Part shown: positions 8,909-17,945 of the stretch, in pieces
Position numbering within the stretch: the stretch's first letter is position 1
Layout of the letters: the number at the start of each line of letters is the position of its first letter
NCBI GenBank assembly: GCA_002796835.1
Contig: LUGL01000037.1
Location: 79,339 to 143,338, forward strand
Source: Elainella saxicola E1
GTDB taxonomy: Bacteria > Cyanobacteriota > Cyanobacteriia > Elainellales > Elainellaceae
DNA length: 64,000 nucleotides
Reading direction: 5' to 3'
Translations under genes and position numbers: made by a program
The notes under the pieces: generated by a model
Seen by the model: only the letters and a program-made list of their open reading frames with translations
Told to the model about the DNA's origin: nothing
Database searches by the model: none

Positions 8909-9583
8909 TCATTCGTCTTCATTCTTCTCAACAGGCGGTCGATAGCCCCGCTCAAAAGCATAGCGAATCAGCTGGGAGCGGCTTTCGAGCTGAAGTTTGC
9001 TCAGAATATTGCTGAGGTGGGTCTGCACGGTTCGCGGACTCACAAATAAGCGATCGCCAATCTGTTTATTGGTTAAACCTTGAATCACCTCCCAAAAGAC
9101 TTTTTCTTCCGCAGGGGTTAGAGGCAAGGGTTGAGGGGCGACATCAGGCGCGTGATTAGCGGCGGCTGCGACATGCGATTGCTGCATTAATCGAATAATT
9201 TCGGCATGGATGCGGCGCGATCGCTCAAGCTGGGATTCAATTTTGGCCACGAGTTCTTTGGGATCAAACGGCTTCACCAGATAGTCATCCGCTCCCATTT
9301 GATGCCCTTGTACCCGATCGTCCACTTCTTTACGAGTAGACAGAAAAATAAACGGCACCAGCTGGCCCGATCGCGTGGCCCGTAACCGACGGCAGAATTC
9401 CAGCCCATCCATCTCTGGCATCAGAACATCTGAAACCACAACATCAGGTGGGTTTTGCTCAAATAGCGACAGCCCCTCGATCCCCGAACTTGCTTCTTGC
9501 ACCGAGTATCCCCTTGTCTGCAAGTAGCGAATCAGCGCCGTCCTTAACGTAATGTCATCGTCAACAATTAGAATTTTTTTCAT
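8909..9583 (-). CDS. NarL/LuxR-family two-component response regulator (Ycf29/TctD-like)
   Basis: 224-aa DNA-binding response regulator. The receiver domain (about 1-120) has the acidic pair 'VDDD' near the N-terminus, phospho-acceptor Asp in 'VVVSDVLMPEMDG', the Thr/Ser of 'FLST' and Lys in 'DDYLVKPFDPKEL'. A linker of about 30 residues leads to a LuxR-type helix-turn-helix ('LTPAEEKVFWEVIQGLTNKQIG' split over two helices, then 'SPRTVQTHLSNIL'). The receiver resembles plastid-encoded Ycf29 regulators. No sensor kinase is adjacent, so partner and targets are unknown. It ends upstream of gun4 on the same strand; the two may be co-transcribed. Confidence 0.87.
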   Translation of the reverse strand: MKKILIVDDDITLRTALIRYLQTRGYSVQEASSGIEGLSLFEQNPPDVVVSDVLMPEMDGLEFCRRLRATRSGQLVPFIFLSTRKEVDDRVQGHQMGADDYLVKPFDPKELVAKIESQLERSRRIHAEIIRLMQQSHVAAAANHAPDVAPQPLPLTPAEEKVFWEVIQGLTNKQIGDRLFVSPRTVQTHLSNILSKLQLESRSQLIRYAFERGYRPPVEKNEDE

Positions 9584-9784
9584 TCCACTCTGTTATTGTT
9601 CAGCACCAAACACGGACCAGGAATTGTTCGATTCTCTTGCATTGCCAACAACCTTCCAGGATAGCGAACCTTTGAAAAATCATCGATCGCCCTACTTTAT
9701 GTTCAAAACAGATCATTCTAGAGCAAGAGATCCGGTAATCTACTGTCTGAACCATTGACTGCTGAACAGGAGCTGTTGCAGCTT

Positions 9785-11212
9785 ATGTACGATAAGATTA
9801 CTCCCCCAACAACTGGCACCCGGATTACATTCAATCAAGGTGAGCCAATCGTGCCTGATGACCCCATTATTCCCTTTATTCGCGGAGATGGGACGGGGGT
9901 AGATATTTGGCCTGCTGCTCAGCGTGTTTTTGATGCAGCCGTTGAAAAAGCCTATGCTGGCAAGCGCAAAATTGTTTGGTTTAAGGTCTATGCGGGTGAT
10001 GAAGCCTGTGAGCTGTATGGCACCTACCAGTATCTGCCTGAAGACACCCTGACAGCCATCCGTGAATATGGAGTCGCGATCAAAGGTCCCTTGACGACTC
10101 CGATCGGCGGTGGAATTCGCTCGCTGAATGTGGCCCTCCGCCAAATCTTCGACCTCTATGCCTGCATCCGTCCCTGCAAATACTATTCCGGCACGCCTTC
10201 TCCTCATCGCACTCCAGAAAAGCTAGATGTCATCGTCTATCGGGAAAACACTGAAGACATCTATCTCGGCATTGAGTGGAAACAGGGCAGCGAAATTGCC
10301 GATCGGCTGATCAAGATTTTGAACGAAGATTTAATTCCTGGCACTCCTGAGCATGGCAAAAAACAAATTCCTCTCGATTCAGGCATTGGCATTAAGCCAA
10401 TCAGCAAGAAAGGATCTCAACGGTTAGTGCGGCGAGCCATGCGTCATGCCCTGCGGTTGCCCAAACAGAAACAAATGGTGACGCTGGTCCACAAGGGCAA
10501 CATTATGAAATATACCGAAGGGGCGTTTCGGGACTGGGGCTATGAACTGGTCACCAGCGAATTTCGCAATGAGTGTGTGACAGAACGCGAATCCTGGATT
10601 CTCAGCAACAAGGAGCGCAATCCAGACCTCAGCATCGAAGATAATGCTCGCCAGATTGAACCGGGCTACGATGCCTTAACCGACGAGAAAAAGCAAATAG
10701 TCTGTGCTGAAGTCCAAGCAGTCCTCGATACGATTTGGCAAACCCATGGCAATGGTCAATGGAAAGACAAGATCATGGTGAACGATCGCATTGCAGACAG
10801 TATCTTCCAGCAGATTCAAACCCGTCCAGATGAGTATTCCATCCTGGCAACCATGAACCTGAATGGGGATTATCTTTCCGATGCAGCAGCGGCGATCGTT
10901 GGTGGATTAGGCATGGGACCAGGAGCCAATATTGGAGATGCCTGCGCCATTTTTGAAGCAACCCACGGCACTGCTCCTAAACATGCTGGCTTAGATCGGA
11001 TCAATCCAGGCTCTGTGATTCTTTCGGGCGTGATGATGCTAGAGTATCTGGGCTGGCAAGAAGCCGCTGATCTGATCAAGAATGGGATCGGAGCCGCCAT
11101 TTCTAGCCGCGAAGTCACCTACGACCTGGCTCGCTTAATGGAACCTCCAGTCGAACCGCCGCTGAAGTGCTCAGAATTCGCAGAAGCCATTATCAAGCAC
11201 TTTGACGACTGA
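9785..11212 (+). CDS. icd: NADP-dependent isocitrate dehydrogenase
   Basis: Converts isocitrate to 2-oxoglutarate with NADP, the main source of the ammonium acceptor in cyanobacteria. 475 aa from the ATG at 9785, which matches the usual 'MYDKITPP' start of cyanobacterial Icd. A TTG ten codons upstream is also in frame, but AGGAG at 9768-9772 serves the ATG. Visible family segments include '[16 protein letters not shown]', '[13 protein letters not shown]' (substrate Ser/Arg region), '[15 protein letters not shown]', '[13 protein letters not shown]' and '[14 protein letters not shown]'. Cyanobacterial Icd is commonly NtcA-regulated, but I did not find a clear GTA-N8-TAC box just upstream. A strong terminator follows. 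Confidence 0.96.
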   Translation: MYDKITPPTTGTRITFNQGEPIVPDDPIIPFIRGDGTGVDIWPAAQRVFDAAVEKAYAGKRKIVWFKVYAGDEACELYGTYQYLPEDTLTAIREYGVAIKGPLTTPIGGGIRSLNVALRQIFDLYACIRPCKYYSGTPSPHRTPEKLDVIVYRENTEDIYLGIEWKQGSEIADRLIKILNEDLIPGTPEHGKKQIPLDSGIGIKPISKKGSQRLVRRAMRHALRLPKQKQMVTLVHKGNIMKYTEGAFRDWGYELVTSEFRNECVTERESWILSNKERNPDLSIEDNARQIEPGYDALTDEKKQIVCAEVQAVLDTIWQTHGNGQWKDKIMVNDRIADSIFQQIQTRPDEYSILATMNLNGDYLSDAAAAIVGGLGMGPGANIGDACAIFEATHGTAPKHAGLDRINPGSVILSGVMMLEYLGWQEAADLIKNGIGAAISSREVTYDLARLMEPPVEPPLKCSEFAEAIIKHFDD

Positions 11213-11226
11213 TCAACCTGACCCAC

Positions 11227-11248
11227 AATAATGCTCAAATAATGCTCA
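11227..11248. repeat. 11-bp perfect tandem duplication after icd
   Basis: AATAATGCTCA occurs twice head to tail (11227-11237 and 11238-11248), between the icd stop codon and its terminator hairpin. Confidence 0.85.
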
Positions 11249-11288
11249 CAGAGCAGTCCGGTGCGATCGGGCTGCTTGTGTTTTCTTT
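11247..11288 (+). terminator. Rho-independent terminator of icd
   Basis: AGCAGTCCG (11252-11260) pairs with CGGGCTGCT (11268-11276) around a 7-base loop, giving a 9-bp stem with one G-T pair. CACA/TGTG flanks extend it past a bulge. TTTTCTTT follows at 11281. It lies 35 bases after the icd stop. Confidence 0.8.
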
Positions 11289-11400
11289 CGGGTTCTTGTG
11301 GATGGACCAACAAGGTTAATCGCAGGCAAGCAGTTTGGGCCATGCTGACGCTGCTAATGCAATAGGAACACCCTGAATCAACTACAACTGCATCAATGCA

Positions 11401-12468
11401 TTAAGGCTGAGCGGAATTAGGGAAAGGCTGGGTTACTCCACTGTCAGTTGGTTCTCCACTGTCAGTTGGCTGCTTGGACGATCGGTCAGGTAGGGAAAAG
11501 ACGGAAGGCTGAGCCATTCCAGTTTGAGTCGGATCGCTGGATGGAGTGCCAGGAGTTAACGAACGGCCATCCAATGCAGGCTGAGTCGGGAAGGTTTGGA
11601 TAATCTGCGATGAGTTTTGGGTGGCGAAGGTTGAACCGCTTGAGAATCCACCCGGTGAATTGGCTGGGGTTCGGAAAGCAGGCGGCACTGTATCCCCTTT
11701 GGAATTAGCTGAAGGAGAAGGTTCCAACACATTCCCAAAATAGCTTGCTGAAGGAGAAACTGGGCTGGAGGCTCCAGAGGCAGCAGAATTCGCGGACTGG
11801 TCGTAGGGGTTCGCAACAGATGAAGCCTCAGAAGGGGTCGGCAACGTGTTTGCGGAATTAGCTGGCCAAAGACTTGAATGATTACCTGTTTGTAGCCCAG
11901 CATCAGGCCCAAGGCCAGATTGTTGTAGCGCGGCGGATGGTAAAGTCCCAACTTGACTGTTGCTCTCCTTCCCAATCCGCATCTTCGCTGAATTCAGCAA
12001 GGAGTATGACATGTGGGAAGAGTGCGCTGAGGCAGTATTTTCATTTTCAGAAGAGTCCCCCGCTCGCTGAGACAACCCAGAGGATCGGGCATCACGTTTG
12101 CTTTGTGCTTCTTCTTTCGAGAGTGGACTCGTCAAAGAGTGCGCCAACAGGTTATCCAACATTTCAAGTTGGAGGGAGTCATCAATTGGGTCAGCTCCCA
12201 GATCTTTTGATAGAGCTGGATCGTCCAAGAGCTCACTGAGATCGCTAATGGAATCAGGGCTCGATCGTCTCCCTGCTGCACTGTTCACGGTAGCTGACTG
12301 CGAGGCTAAGTCATTTTCTGCCGTTCGATCGGAATAGGGGCCATTATCAACCAACAACCAAATCGGCAGGAGGATCATCAATCCTGCTCCCCAAACAGAA
12401 GGATGCTGCAAAATCTGAAGCTTTGCCTTGAGGTCACGAATCGTCGATCGATGATCTGCCATAGTCAT
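11401..12468 (-). CDS. Ser/Pro-rich single-pass membrane protein of unknown function
   Basis: 355 aa; I do not recognise the family. After about 25 polar residues comes one hydrophobic segment ('GAGLMILLPIWLLV', roughly residues 27-41). The remaining 300 residues are low-complexity, rich in Ser, Pro, Asn, Thr and Gly, with no Cys and no recognisable fold, so a disordered periplasmic domain is likely. The C-terminus contains a duplicated 6-residue unit (PTDSGE/PTDSGV) caused by an 18-bp tandem DNA repeat (11436-11469). It lies 122 bases downstream of the LptF/G-like gene on the same strand, so it may share the LPS-export transcript. The start lies in a 13-bp duplication that supplies several ATGs; 12468 or 12462 are equally plausible. 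Confidence 0.65.
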   Translation of the reverse strand: MTMADHRSTIRDLKAKLQILQHPSVWGAGLMILLPIWLLVDNGPYSDRTAENDLASQSATVNSAAGRRSSPDSISDLSELLDDPALSKDLGADPIDDSLQLEMLDNLLAHSLTSPLSKEEAQSKRDARSSGLSQRAGDSSENENTASAHSSHMSYSLLNSAKMRIGKESNSQVGTLPSAALQQSGLGPDAGLQTGNHSSLWPANSANTLPTPSEASSVANPYDQSANSAASGASSPVSPSASYFGNVLEPSPSANSKGDTVPPAFRTPANSPGGFSSGSTFATQNSSQIIQTFPTQPALDGRSLTPGTPSSDPTQTGMAQPSVFSLPDRSSKQPTDSGEPTDSGVTQPFPNSAQP

Positions 12469-12479
12469 CTGCCATAGTC
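12454..12479. repeat. 13-bp perfect tandem duplication over a start codon
   Basis: ATCTGCCATAGTC occurs at 12454-12466 and again at 12467-12479. Read on the minus strand it duplicates the ATG region of the Ser/Pro-rich protein gene. Confidence 0.85.
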
Positions 12480-12590
12480 AATTGTTTGAAATTTAGGAGG
12501 CCGATTCTGATGCAAACTTCTCATGTGAACTTCTCAATTGTAGGCACATCAGCTCGGCAGTCGTTAGGGGCAAACCTGCAGAAAAGGCGC

Positions 12591-13775
12591 TTAACGAGAG
12601 GAACGGACAAGTAGCCAAATTGCGGCTGACAACCCAAACAAGTTAGGTAGCCATGCTCCCAGGAAAGGCGTAATCACACCTAACTGGGCGATCGAACCAA
12701 ACACAACCGTCAGCAAGTAGTAAGTGAAAATAATCACTAAACTGATGGCAAAACTAGTCGATCGTCCGCCACGATCTAACCTTGCACCTAAGGCCGCCCC
12801 CACTAAGCCAAAAGCCACACAGACAAACGGCAGCGCATAGCGTTGATTGATCCGCACCCGCAACTTCTGAATTTTTTCTTCACTGCCACTTTGTTTCAGC
12901 AGTTCCAAATATTCCAATGACTGAGCAATATTCATCTCGTTATAGTCACGAGACTGAGTTGCCAGATCCAGCGGCGCACGCGGCAATTTCAACCGCTGGT
13001 TATCAAATTTAACAATGTTACGAAATGATCCATCTGACGAGACTACATAGATGGTGCCATCAAAAAAGTCCCAAGCTTTTTCACCTGCATTCCAAACCGC
13101 AGTCTTGGCACTAACAATTTGGTCTAAGCCCGTCTGCGAAAAATCGAGAATGGTCAATCCCTTCATCTCATTGCCATCAAACTCTTTAGCATGAAAAATG
13201 CGGGCGAGAGACTCTTCCTTCTTCCCATTCGGCTGCTCAACTTGCTTAAATTCTTGATAGAGAATATTGTGCTCTTGAAATGATGGGTTTTCATCATTGA
13301 GCGCCTTTGCCAGGGTGACCGTTGCCTGGTAGTTTGCAGATGGCACAATAATTTCGTTGAACGCAAAGGTAATGCCCGTCACGATCAAGCAAACCATCAA
13401 TGCAGGCAAAACCATGCGATAGACACTGACACCGCAAGCCTTCAGAGCCACCAATTCACTGTCGCTGGAAAGCCGACTATAGGTCATTAAATTAGCCAGC
13501 AGGATCGACATGGGAAAGGCATAGGCAATGAACTGTGGAAATTTCAATGCCAACACTTGTAGAGCGATCGAAATGGGCAAGCCTGATTCAGTCACCCGTC
13601 GAATGAGCTCAAACAGGGCGTCGATCGACACACCCAACGACGAAAAAGCCCCTACACCAAACAAAAATGGTGGAATGAGCTCCGTGGCAATGTAGCGATC
13701 CATGACCGGCAGTCGAAAAAATCCCTGCCAGCTGGGCAGCGACAGGCGGGGCGATTTGGGAAAGCCGATCGTCAT
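12591..13775 (-). CDS. LptF/LptG-family LPS export permease
   Basis: Inner-membrane permease of the lipopolysaccharide transport bridge, YjgP/YjgQ family, about 394 aa. Predicted layout: cytoplasmic start with 'MDRYIATELIPPFLFGVGAF', three N-terminal membrane segments, a large periplasmic beta-jellyroll domain (about residues 130-280), and three C-terminal membrane segments ('FVCVAFGLVGAALGARLDRGG' region onward). Proteobacteria have paired LptF and LptG; only one permease gene is visible here, so it could act as a homodimer or pair with a distant paralogue. The ATG at 13775 is preferred over a TTG three codons upstream. The ATPase gene lptB lies immediately upstream in the same operon. Confidence 0.87.
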   Translation of the reverse strand: MTIGFPKSPRLSLPSWQGFFRLPVMDRYIATELIPPFLFGVGAFSSLGVSIDALFELIRRVTESGLPISIALQVLALKFPQFIAYAFPMSILLANLMTYSRLSSDSELVALKACGVSVYRMVLPALMVCLIVTGITFAFNEIIVPSANYQATVTLAKALNDENPSFQEHNILYQEFKQVEQPNGKKEESLARIFHAKEFDGNEMKGLTILDFSQTGLDQIVSAKTAVWNAGEKAWDFFDGTIYVVSSDGSFRNIVKFDNQRLKLPRAPLDLATQSRDYNEMNIAQSLEYLELLKQSGSEEKIQKLRVRINQRYALPFVCVAFGLVGAALGARLDRGGRSTSFAISLVIIFTYYLLTVVFGSIAQLGVITPFLGAWLPNLFGLSAAIWLLVRSSR

Positions 13776-13810
13776 AAGGGGCAATTAGAAGCAACGCATC
13801 ATAGATAACC

Positions 13811-14539
13811 TTAAACCTGGAAGCTGTCTCCCAAGTAATATTGGCGGACGAGCGGATTGGCATAGAGTTCCTCAGCACTCCCAGAAGCCAAAATTTGCCC
13901 ATCACGCATAATGTAAGCTCGATCGATAATGGCTAGGGTTTCCCGCACATTATGGTCTGTGATTAAGATACCCATTTGGCGTTCTCGTAACCGAGCGATA
14001 ATCTGTTGAATTTCGGCAACGGCGATCGGATCAATCCCGGCAAAGGGTTCATCAAGGAACAAAAACTCTGGTCCATTCAGACCAGCTGCTAGGGCTCGGG
14101 CAATTTCAGTGCGGCGGCGTTCTCCCCCTGAAACTCGGATGCCCAGGGTATTGGCCACTTTTTCTAACCGAAATTCTTTTAGCAAAAACTGGAGTCGCTC
14201 GGCTCGCACTTCAATTGGCACATGGGTTTGTTGCAACACCAGCAAAATATTGTCCCGCACGCTCAGATTGCGAAAAACGCTGGGCTCTTGAGCCAAATAG
14301 CCAATCCCTAGCCGAGCACGCTCATACATCGGCAGCGGGGTAATATCCCGATCGTTCAGCCAAACTCTACCTTGATCAGGCTTTTCTAAACCGGTTGCAA
14401 TATAAAAAGTAGTCGTTTTGCCTGCACCGTTTGGACCCAGTAACCCGACAATTTCGCCTGTGGCGATCGACAAATGAACGCGATTAACAACGACGCGCTT
14501 TCCGTACGACTTATGCACGTTTTCCAGCACGATCTTCAA
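13811..14539 (-). CDS. lptB: LPS export ABC transporter ATP-binding protein LptB
   Basis: 242-aa ATPase that drives extraction of LPS from the inner membrane. Walker A 'GLLGPNGAGKTTTFYIATGL', LptB-type 'LAQEPSVFRNLSVRDN', signature 'VSGGERRRTEIARAL', Walker B 'FLFLDEPFAGIDP', H-loop 'ITDHNVRETL'. The 'SGGERRR' signature and 'DHNVRETL' separate LptB from other short ABC ATPases. The frame opens with TTG at 14539, with GGGAG at suitable spacing upstream, and no better ATG exists. It lies 36 bases ahead of the permease and 157 bases after lptA. Confidence 0.92.
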   Translation of the reverse strand: MKIVLENVHKSYGKRVVVNRVHLSIATGEIVGLLGPNGAGKTTTFYIATGLEKPDQGRVWLNDRDITPLPMYERARLGIGYLAQEPSVFRNLSVRDNILLVLQQTHVPIEVRAERLQFLLKEFRLEKVANTLGIRVSGGERRRTEIARALAAGLNGPEFLFLDEPFAGIDPIAVAEIQQIIARLRERQMGILITDHNVRETLAIIDRAYIMRDGQILASGSAEELYANPLVRQYYLGDSFQV

Positions 14540-14578
14540 GGATTTACTCCCAAAGCAAGGCAGGCAAGAATGGTCTTG

Positions 14579-14587
14579 ATTGTATCA
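14579..14587 (-). promoter_or_regulatory. Possible extended -10 element before lptB
   Basis: On the minus strand the sequence reads TGATACAAT, an extended -10 (TG-n-TACAAT), 40 bases upstream of the lptB start in the long lptA-lptB gap. No clear -35 box is present. It could give lptB a promoter separate from lptA. Confidence 0.3.
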
Positions 14588-14696
14588 AAGGAGTAGCGCC
14601 TAAAATTGAGGACTCCTGAATCTGCTGTTCCCCTTTTCAATCCCAACTGCTGAACTTTCAGAATGGCGATCGCAACAATCCGCCTTTTCATAAGGT

Positions 14697-15209
14697 TTAG
14701 GGAGCGCTGATGGGTGCTTTAAATTCAGGTTTGGGATTAAACGGAGGGGTGCCGGGTGGCGTTGTACCCGTTGGAGGCGGAGCATCCTGAACCAAATAAA
14801 TGGACTCAACTTGTTGCCCAGCGTTGGGCATCGCCACAAACCGCCCTTCATCAATTAAATAGGTCACGGTTTCACCCCGAAGGCTATTCCCTGCTTGCAG
14901 CACATAGACATCGCCTTGCAGCACAATCCGCTTCTCGCGGCTATAGTACTGAGCCTGCACAGAAGTTGCTTGAATCTGACGGGCTGGGTAGTTGATCTGC
15001 ACGTTTCCCCTAGCCGTGATCACGCCCGTAATTGCATTAGCTTCTTGAACATCAGCCCGCAGCGTCAGAGCCTGGTTGGGAGCCACCGTTTGAGCAATCG
15101 CAGAGTTTTGAGCAGTTGGGCTAGCGATCGCACCGACCAGAGCCAGCGTCATCAGTCCGGTCCCTAGCGGATTCACACGAACAGAAGAGAGATGGGATGC
15201 AGACACCAT
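14697..15209 (-). CDS. lptA: LptA/OstA-like periplasmic LPS transport protein
   Basis: 170 aa from the ATG at 15209. A signal peptide ends near 'SAIA|QT' (residues 36-41). The mature chain has the OstA/LptA beta-jellyroll pattern: 'TLRADVQEANAITGVITARG', 'VQINYPARQIQATSVQAQYY', 'REKRIVLQGDVYVLQ', 'GETVTYLIDEGRFVA'. LptA oligomers carry LPS across the periplasm. The C-terminal tail is Pro-rich ('PPPTGTTPPGTPPFNPKP'). An in-frame TTG ten codons upstream is possible but would disturb the signal peptide. Position upstream of lptB and the permease supports the function. Confidence 0.85.
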   Translation of the reverse strand: MVSASHLSSVRVNPLGTGLMTLALVGAIASPTAQNSAIAQTVAPNQALTLRADVQEANAITGVITARGNVQINYPARQIQATSVQAQYYSREKRIVLQGDVYVLQAGNSLRGETVTYLIDEGRFVAMPNAGQQVESIYLVQDAPPPTGTTPPGTPPFNPKPEFKAPISAP

Positions 15210-15382
15210 AAAGTTGCCAAGGAAAAGGATATGAACCAAAGACTTATCTTGCCCGGTGCCAGTTGCATTGGCACGATCGCGACATCCTTCAAAAGAGAGA
15301 ACAACCAGGAATGGAGAGCCGCAAATTCAAGCTTCTATCCTGACATAGACCAGTCAACCTGTCCATTTTTAACTCTATTGAT

Positions 15383-15412
15383 TTCAACTCATCCATATTC
15401 AACTCATCCTTA
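15383..15412. repeat. 15-bp tandem duplication at a stop codon
   Basis: TTCAACTCATCCATA (15383-15397) is followed directly by TTCAACTCATCCTTA (15398-15412). The second copy contains the stop codon (TTA on this strand) of the DUF309 gene. Confidence 0.8.
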
Positions 15413-15817
15413 AAGCTGAGGCTGAGACAGAATCTCGATGACAGGCACTACGAATCTCTGATCTAATTCTATTGGATGGAGATTTTCCTGAGCGGGTTCC
15501 ATTTGCTGCAGGGTGGCTTGCAATGATCGCCCTTCCTGGAGCAGACGATCGACATTAATTCCTCCATAGTCAGCTTCGTAACGCCGCAAGCGATTCATCC
15601 CCTCCCCGAACAAAATGATCGCCCCTCGTACATTGCCATTGCCCAAGTGATAGAGCGCGACAGCCATTTGTAAAATTCCCTGATAAAAGGTTTTTTCTGG
15701 CTCACTCGCTTCCATCCAAATCGCTTCTAACGTGTCATGACACGCATAAAACTCACCCTGATTAAATTCTGTCACTCCTTGCCAAAACTCAGGGGGCAGG
15801 GTTTCTGATGTCGTCAA
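15410..15817 (-). CDS. DUF309 domain protein
   Basis: 135-aa small helical protein of the DUF309 family. The hallmark 'FYACHDTLEAIWMEASEPEK' (H..LE..W) and 'FYQGILQMAVALYHLGNGN' are clear. The family is common in cyanobacteria and Firmicutes and has no established biochemical role. The start is TTG at 15817; the strong GGGAGGAGA site three bases upstream supports it over any internal ATG. Neighbours (LPS export, DUF58) give no functional hint. Confidence 0.85.
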   Translation of the reverse strand: MTTSETLPPEFWQGVTEFNQGEFYACHDTLEAIWMEASEPEKTFYQGILQMAVALYHLGNGNVRGAIILFGEGMNRLRRYEADYGGINVDRLLQEGRSLQATLQQMEPAQENLHPIELDQRFVVPVIEILSQPQL

Positions 15818-15820
15818 GCT

Positions 15821-15829
15821 TCTCCTCCC
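15821..15829 (-). promoter_or_regulatory. Shine-Dalgarno supporting a TTG start
   Basis: On the minus strand the sequence reads GGGAGGAGA, then AGC, then TTG at 15817. This strong ribosome-binding site decides the DUF309 gene start, as there is no ATG in reach. Confidence 0.7.
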
Positions 15830-15893
15830 AGCAATGCAGCAACCAATTTTTTAGATTTATTTTTAAGGCTTTAGGAACCAGCTATCGCCCATC

Positions 15894-17087
15894 CTAACGT
15901 GGCTGCCTGGTGGAAACAGAATCTGCGGCACCTGCGGCATTGGTAAGGGACTGTTGCAGCTGGATTTGGAGGGGTCGATCGGGCTGAATCCAAAGACCAG
16001 GAAGAGCGCTGACGGAATTCTCAGAGGGATTCAGGGCAGAAATCGATCGCCACAGCAACCACCGGCTGCCCGCAGGTAAGGTCGCCAATCCAACCGAGGT
16101 TTGCGTCAACCAGAGCAAAGAACTGCGCGGACGATCGGCAATTTGGGTTTCATGGGGCTGAATTCCAGCCAACGTCTCCAGAACTCGCTGGTCTCCTCGA
16201 ATGCGATCGCTGCCTGCAGTCCACAAGCTAACATTCAGTTGATGATGCAAGCCATAAAAGTAAAGGGAGGCTGCTGCAATCACAGCCTGTTCAAAACAGT
16301 TTCGATCCCAGGCGATCGCGCTGTCTAAACCGATCACAAGCTCTTGGCCGCCGGTATAGGTTTCTAACTCTCGCACCCGCAATTCACCATACCGGGCACT
16401 ACTGCGCCAGTGGATAAACCGAGTTGAATCCCCCCACCGATAGGGGCGTAGGGTGCGCGTTACCCCTTCTGTCGCCAGCTTTGACTGATAGTGACTGCTC
16501 ACCTGGAGATGCGGATTTTGACCCATTTCATCCACGATCGGACATTGAGATAGCTTCAGTACCGTTGGATAAACCACAGCTTTAGCAGGTACAACCTGAG
16601 GCCGACAACACCAGAACAAGCCCAACGGCGCGGCTGTACGAACCTGAACCGTTTGCCAGCGATAGATGCCCCGTTGATGAGTCGGCAAAGTGGCAGTCCA
16701 CAAATAGTTGCCTTGGGGGGGAATTTGTTCGATTGCCGTGCGAATCACCGGAAACGGATCAGGCAGATCTTCCTGGATTTGCAGCAAGGTTTTTGGCTGC
16801 TGGGTCAGATTCTCGATCTTCAGTTCCAGCCTCAGTTGCTCTCCAACGCTGACCGGATTGATGGGCGATCGCTGCAACCGTACCCCTCTCAAAGTTTGCA
16901 CTGGCAAGACAGCCGCTAGTGCCAAGATTGCAACAATCACGCCACTGATGACATAAAGCCAACCAGCCATTGTGTTCGTTGCTGCGCCAAAGAAAAAAAG
17001 CGCCAGTCCAGCCATCAACCAGCCCCCATAGGCAGGATTTACCCAATGAGATTCCAACCAGTGCGTCAGGCGATTGTATGGTTTCAT
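15894..17087 (-). CDS. DUF58 domain membrane protein
   Basis: 397 aa. Two N-terminal membrane helices ('GWLMAGLALFFFGAAT', 'MAGWLYVISGVIVAILALAA') are followed by a beta-rich segment and the DUF58 core with its signature 'YRWGDSTRFIHWRSSARYGE' and 'LRVRELETYTGGQELVIGLD', a degenerate von Willebrand A-like fold. DUF58 proteins usually neighbour MoxR ATPases and transglutaminase-like proteins; neither is adjacent here. Function unknown. The ATG at 17087 gives a normal family length. Confidence 0.88.
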   Translation of the reverse strand: MKPYNRLTHWLESHWVNPAYGGWLMAGLALFFFGAATNTMAGWLYVISGVIVAILALAAVLPVQTLRGVRLQRSPINPVSVGEQLRLELKIENLTQQPKTLLQIQEDLPDPFPVIRTAIEQIPPQGNYLWTATLPTHQRGIYRWQTVQVRTAAPLGLFWCCRPQVVPAKAVVYPTVLKLSQCPIVDEMGQNPHLQVSSHYQSKLATEGVTRTLRPYRWGDSTRFIHWRSSARYGELRVRELETYTGGQELVIGLDSAIAWDRNCFEQAVIAAASLYFYGLHHQLNVSLWTAGSDRIRGDQRVLETLAGIQPHETQIADRPRSSLLWLTQTSVGLATLPAGSRWLLWRSISALNPSENSVSALPGLWIQPDRPLQIQLQQSLTNAAGAADSVSTRQPR

Positions 17088-17472
17088 ATTTTATCCAGGC
17101 AGATAATTCATGTAGATTGCAGCAATCAGAGCTGCAACCGCCAATAAGACTATTCTCTCTGGCAATTCTCTCTAGCGATCGGGTTGATGCAAAGATGACA
17201 GTTCTGTCTAAGTTTTCCCACTGAAACTGAGTCTGCCCGTCGAGAGAAATAAGGTCGTTGAACCGTCCTTCCAGAGATGTACGGCCTCTGGACTTTAGTG
17301 GCATCAACCATGCTGTCTGCCTCTGATTTATCAGGCCACGCTGATTTACGGGGATCAGGACTGAGCAACTGCTGGAGTCGATCGAGGCCACCCTTGCTCC
17401 CGGCATGATTCAGCCAAGCAAGTTATAATCTTGGCGGAGCTTGTAAAAATTTCTTTATATAAGATTCGAGAT
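17088..17472. other. Intergenic region DUF58 / DUF6825-like
   Basis: 385 bases between divergent genes. A TATAAT hexamer at 17424-17429 is a good -10 candidate for the rightward gene, but no -35 box is found at 16-18 bases. Minus-strand frames crossing this region are open but run into the DUF58 gene in another frame and show no family features, so none is called. Confidence 0.45.
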
Positions 17473-17799
17473 ATGAGTAATCCGTTAGTCCATGCTTTTT
17501 TTGTCGGTCGAGCCCTTGCAGAAGCGATCGGCGAACAGGTTGAGAATGCTGTCACAAATACCTTGAGCGAGTTAGGCAAATTTGATGCTGAGCAACGGGA
17601 GCGGCTGCGGCAGTTCACAACTCAGGTTCTGGAGCGGGCTCAGCGCGAAGCAGAACTCTCGATGCAGGGTCGCAGTAGTTCATCCGGTCCAGCGGCTTCT
17701 CAACCAGAAGACCTGCAGGCCATGATCGATGACTTGCGGGCAGAAACGGCTCAACTCCGGGCCGAACTTCAGCGCTATCGCAACCGATCCGCATCTTAG
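17473..17799 (+). CDS. DUF6825-like small cyanobacterial protein
   Basis: 108 aa from the ATG at 17473. 'MSNPLVHAFFVGRALAEAIG' and 'LSELGKFDAEQRERLRQF' match a short protein family conserved in cyanobacteria and plastid-bearing plants (DUF6825, from memory). The chain is helical, with heptad-like Leu/Ala spacing at 30-60 and a C-terminal coiled coil ('DLQAMIDDLRAETAQLRAEL'). A low-complexity Ser stretch lies between. No known biochemical role. A TTG 14 codons upstream is in frame but overlaps the likely promoter. Confidence 0.75.
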   Translation: MSNPLVHAFFVGRALAEAIGEQVENAVTNTLSELGKFDAEQRERLRQFTTQVLERAQREAELSMQGRSSSSGPAASQPEDLQAMIDDLRAETAQLRAELQRYRNRSAS

Positions 17800-17945
17800 G
17801 GGCACTCTGACAGCAGCATCTGGCTGTTGCAATGGCCCTCTTCGGTGTCTTTTTATCCGATCGTTCCATATTCCCCCACGCCGTAGCAGTTGCTACTCCC
17901 TTTCGTTTCCAAGTGACTTCCAGGAGCCTTCCCGACTCGTTTACC

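Noticed and set aside
9755-9784. TTG start extending Icd by ten residues
   Set aside because: The ATG at 9785 matches the usual family start and the AGGAG site serves it.
16759-17406. 215-codon minus-strand frame overlapping the DUF58 gene
   Set aside because: It lies mostly in an alternative frame of DUF58 and shows irregular composition with no recognisable domain.
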